Part shown: positions 12,901 to 14,455 of the stretch, one piece after another | Layout of the letters: each line of letters opens with the position of its first letter | Position numbering within the stretch: position 1 is the stretch's first letter | DNA from: CBFDCQ01 sp965603355 | GTDB taxonomy: Bacteria; Hydrogenedentota; CAZGCA01; CBFDCQ01 | Direction: 5' to 3' | Assembly (NCBI GenBank): GCA_965603355.1 | Contig: CBFDCQ010000079.1 | Span: 1 to 14,455 of the forward strand | DNA: 14,455 nt | Position numbers and translations under genes: made by a program | Notes under the pieces: model-generated | Seen by the model: the letters and a program-made list of their open reading frames with translations, nothing else | What the model was told of the DNA's origin: nothing | Databases searched by the model: none

Positions 12901-14455
12901 ACGGCGGCGATTGGAGCGCGCTGAACAGCGCCACTTACAGTGTTGGCGAGATCGGCGGTGACCTCGCCATAACCGAGATCATGTACCATCCGCCCGACGG
13001 CGACGCGGAATATATCGAGTTGCAGAATATCGGGGCCGGTACCATAAACCTTTCCGGGGTCCACTTCACTGACGGTATTGAGTTCACATTCCCCGCCGAC
13101 ACGGTGCTGGCGCCGGGTGAGTACATTGTCCTGGTCCGCGATAGCGATGTCTTGGCGTTCGGGACCCTGTATCCGGGCGTGACTATCGGCGGAGTGTACT
13201 CCGGCGCTCTTAACAACGGCGGCGAGGCGGTCGAGCTGACTGATACGTACGGCACCGTTCTCGTGTACCTGGAATACAACGATGCGGCGCCATGGCCTAC
13301 CAGTCCGGACGGGTTTGGGTTCTCACTGGTGATCATCGATCCGGCCGGCGATCCGAACGATCCTTATAACTGGCGCGCAAGCACAAACTCCGGTGGGTCG
13401 CCAGGCGTCTCTATCCCGCCGCCGGGCGTGGCTGCGGTTGTCATCAACGAGGCGCTGACGCACACCGACCTGCCGGCAGTCGATGCGATCGAGATTTACA
13501 ACCCCACGGGCGGCAGCGCCGACATACGCGGTTGGTACCTGACGGACGACCGTCGTGAGCCGAAAAAGGCCCTGATTCCCAGCGAGCCCCAATACGACAT
13601 TGCGGCCGGCGGGTACGCTGTTATTACCCAGGACGTCTTCGGCGACGATCCCGGGCCCGGTATGCCCGGTTTCTACCTCAACTCCCATGGTGAGCAAGTC
13701 TACATCTACTCCGCGGACGGCGGCGGCAACCTTACCGGATACAGCCACGGGTTCCGGTTCGGCGCTGCCGAAAATGACGTGAGTTTTGGCCGGCACGTGT
13801 CGAGCGACAGTCGAGAGCATTTCGTCGCCCAGAGCGGGAAGACGCTCGGCTCGGCAAATGCGGGGCCGCAGATCGGCCCGCTGGTTATCAGTGAGATTTA
13901 CTATCATCCGGTGGAAGGGGAGATTGAGTATATCGAGTTGACCAACATTTCCGGCGGAACAGTGAACCTTTGGGACGACTCGTCCGGCGGTGAGCCGAGC
14001 AACACGTACATGGTTGACGGGATAGGTTTTGCCTTCGACCCGGCGACGACCATAGGTGCGGGTGAAACGCTCATAATTGTCGACATGGATAATCCGAGGA
14101 TCGATGAGCCGCCCGCGTACGGGCCTTTCGGCGAGGGTTCGGTGCTGGATAGCGCCGGGGAAGCCATCACGCTTGCTTGGCCGGACACACCGGACTTCGA
14201 CTACGTTCCTTATGTCACGATGGACGAGATCGAGTATGACGACGAGAGCCCCTGGCCGAACGCCGACGGAAACGGTATGGCGCTAAGAAGGATAAACAAT
14301 AGCGCGTTTGGCAATGATCCGGCGAATTGGGAGGCCGTTGCGCCAGACTACACTCCGTGGGGTAGCCCGGAGGTATGGGTCGACTTTGCGTTCGGCGGAG
14401 CCGAACTGGGTACACAGACAAATCCCTATGACACGCTCGATGAAGCGCTGACCTT
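9915..14455 (+). CDS. Secreted CotH-family kinase-like protein with four LTDs and a beginning beta-helix (3' end outside window)
   Basis: The frame stays open from GTG 9915 to the window end (1513 codons, no stop). Signal peptide 1-31 (VQG|E); LTD1 (~32-176, DWIELYN); CHB_HEX_C (~185-263, RYTLDNSEP); CotH (~274-721) with R329-G, K338/K339, GVYVLIE (421-427), N538-V-D540 and GPVWDYN with D563; CHB_HEX_C (~723-1013) interrupted by a beta-sandwich module (~776-974, MRYDDGFVVYLNG, exit GGSGGG); LTD2 (~1017-1171, TEIMYHP, EYIELQN); LTD3 (~1172-1319, VINEALTH, AIEIYNP); LTD4 (~1320-1485, ISEIYYHP, EYIELTN). The final residues (WVDFAFGG and NPYDTLDEAL) resemble the entry of a right-handed parallel beta-helix, so a long solenoid may follow. 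Its CotH subtype is that of the 765-4406 protein, while its nested architecture is that of the 4452-9512 protein. Probable role: large cell-surface or exported protein; kinase activity is plausible from retained residues but inferred. Confidence 0.92.
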   Translation, partial: MACPFFRRFLVRAILVCVVTAVLSCAAAVQGEVRINEFLASNELGILDEDGDASDWIELYNNGGPTTSLAGWSLTDDPSKPYKWTFPSISIAAGEFIVVFASGKNRKPTSGELHTNFRLDQDGEYLALYNGGVAVSGSEWTPSYPVQRTDFSYGKVVALSQFWFYDPPTPGVSNSTGTAYEGFAEQPVFSHDSGTFTSSFSLTLTSPTPGGTIRYTLDNSEPTGSSSLYSSPISISGITRVRARVYKTDYLPSDVRGRYYLRLASGIQSFESNMPIAVIDSAGVNIDEQGGERPFVTVSCAFIDTNEISGRATITDPADFGGRAGMHLRGASSAWFDKKQYRFETRNEEDEDKSVTLLGMPEESDYILHAPYSDKTLMRNFMAYWNYWSERMGNTGLRTRFFELFYNADGDSQVGFADYRGVYVLIEVIKQDKNRIDIAELAPGDNAEPEVSGGYVLKKDWHDSPGFTTAVYDDYLMYVDPEEPGLTTAQKNWIKAYCDEFEAALVGPDFTNPVTGYRKYIDVPSFIDNMIMVELSRNVDGYVLSTFYYKDRGGKITAGPVWDYNGSLGGANYFQSYELEGWHYENWEFPADNYNSWHWYERLLEDPEYLLQVADRWFDLREEKFATASLMQEIDDNAAYLTDNGAPDNAVDRNFCIPAEGENPEVPSDGPWNIDDNLWPNYYDDSHSNTVYMDYVNWMKTWITGRVAWLDDAYATQYSGGKPPILKIEGVEMNAGGPIDSGDALTIELPPGGSGTIYYTLDGEDPHEPAMPPTVVDSLALVEEDDTKAVLVPTAIDPLNYVDWRTDPGFDDSGWTDATYIGGRTGGVGYEKNSGYESNISYDVDATMYGVNTSCYIRIPFTASLSALGSFNQMTLRMRYDDGFVVYLNGSKIAEEYAPGTPTWDSATSIDPFRETTVFVNYDVTGFMPALLEGANVLAIHGLNLNTTSSDFLMSAELIAEEVSGGSGGGIAPTAVEYTGPEILTDTTVVKARILDGGDWSALNSATYSVGEIGGDLAITEIMYHPPDGDAEYIELQNIGAGTINLSGVHFTDGIEFTFPADTVLAPGEYIVLVRDSDVLAFGTLYPGVTIGGVYSGALNNGGEAVELTDTYGTVLVYLEYNDAAPWPTSPDGFGFSLVIIDPAGDPNDPYNWRASTNSGGSPGVSIPPPGVAAVVINEALTHTDLPAVDAIEIYNPTGGSADIRGWYLTDDRREPKKALIPSEPQYDIAAGGYAVITQDVFGDDPGPGMPGFYLNSHGEQVYIYSADGGGNLTGYSHGFRFGAAENDVSFGRHVSSDSREHFVAQSGKTLGSANAGPQIGPLVISEIYYHPVEGEIEYIELTNISGGTVNLWDDSSGGEPSNTYMVDGIGFAFDPATTIGAGETLIIVDMDNPRIDEPPAYGPFGEGSVLDSAGEAITLAWPDTPDFDYVPYVTMDEIEYDDESPWPNADGNGMALRRINNSAFGNDPANWEAVAPDYTPWGSPEVWVDFAFGGAELGTQTNPYDTLDEALT
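12081..13404 (+). repeat. CHB_HEX_C + LTD cassette, most diverged copy with insert
   Basis: Same layout as 7803-9118, with the insert at 12240-12833. The LTD (12963-13404) keeps ITEIMYHP, GIEFTFPA, YPGV-x-IGG and AAPWP but is more diverged than the other two from each other. Confidence 0.78.
12240..12833 (+). other. Beta-sandwich module inserted within a CHB_HEX_C domain (second example)
   Basis: Residues ~776-974 of the third large protein separate YYTLDGEDP from TTVVKARI. The module is homologous to that at 7953-8546 (shared WRTDPGFDDSGW, CYIRIPF, MRYDDGFV, SSDFL-x-SAEL) and leaves through a Gly-rich linker at the same place (nt 12807-12824). The same junction in two paralogues means that the insertion preceded their split, or that the whole cassette was copied. 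Confidence 0.72.

Overview
The window is almost entirely filled by one head-to-tail family of very large, secreted, mosaic surface proteins, all on the + strand. Three of them carry an extracytoplasmic CotH-type protein-kinase domain surrounded by chitobiase C-terminal-like (CHB_HEX_C) and lamin-tail (LTD) beta-sandwich domains. No housekeeping gene, RNA gene, mobile element or CRISPR array is visible. The domain vocabulary (CotH + LTD + CHB_HEX_C + LamG + PKD + thrombospondin-3-type Ca repeats + a TM/Arg-cluster sorting tail), moderately high GC by eye and Sec signal peptides suggest a Gram-negative environmental bacterium of the Planctomycetota/Verrucomicrobiota/Lentisphaerota or Hydrogenedentota/Sumerlaeota kind. 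This placement is inferred from domain style and is not proven by a marker gene.

Layout: (1) 1-671, the 3' end of a first paralogue, nearly identical in DNA to the end of the next gene. (2) 765-4406, a 1213-aa protein: signal peptide, CHB_HEX_C, CotH, CHB_HEX_C, LTD, PKD, then two tandem copies of an unrecognised three-cysteine module (C-x37-C-x26-C). (3) 4452-9512, a 1686-aa protein: signal peptide, LTD, a beta-sandwich split by a LamG domain, CHB_HEX_C, a CotH of a different subtype, a CHB_HEX_C domain split by a second copy of the beta-sandwich, LTD, Ca-binding repeats and a C-terminal TM/RRR tail. (4) 9513-9914, a 402-nt gap with a near-consensus sigma-70 promoter and a possible 61-aa secreted peptide (9710-9895). 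(5) 9915-14455, at least 1513 aa, running off the window: signal peptide, LTD, CHB_HEX_C, CotH, split CHB_HEX_C, three more LTDs and the beginning of what looks like a parallel beta-helix.

The genes look like one expanding locus. The exported core (CotH plus CHB_HEX_C plus LTD) is kept while the C-terminal tail is swapped (Cys modules, TM anchor, beta-helix). The two likely transcription units are 765-9512 (45-nt gap between genes) and the promoter-driven unit starting near 9649. The most interesting signals are the uncharacterised Cys module with invariant spacing, the nested 'domain inside domain' insertions, and the shared 31-residue signal peptide found on all four exported ORFs, each with a non-ATG start. 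By knowledge of the CotH family (secretory-pathway-like kinases; Bacillus CotH phosphorylates spore-coat proteins), an extracytoplasmic protein-phosphorylation role is plausible but not shown here.
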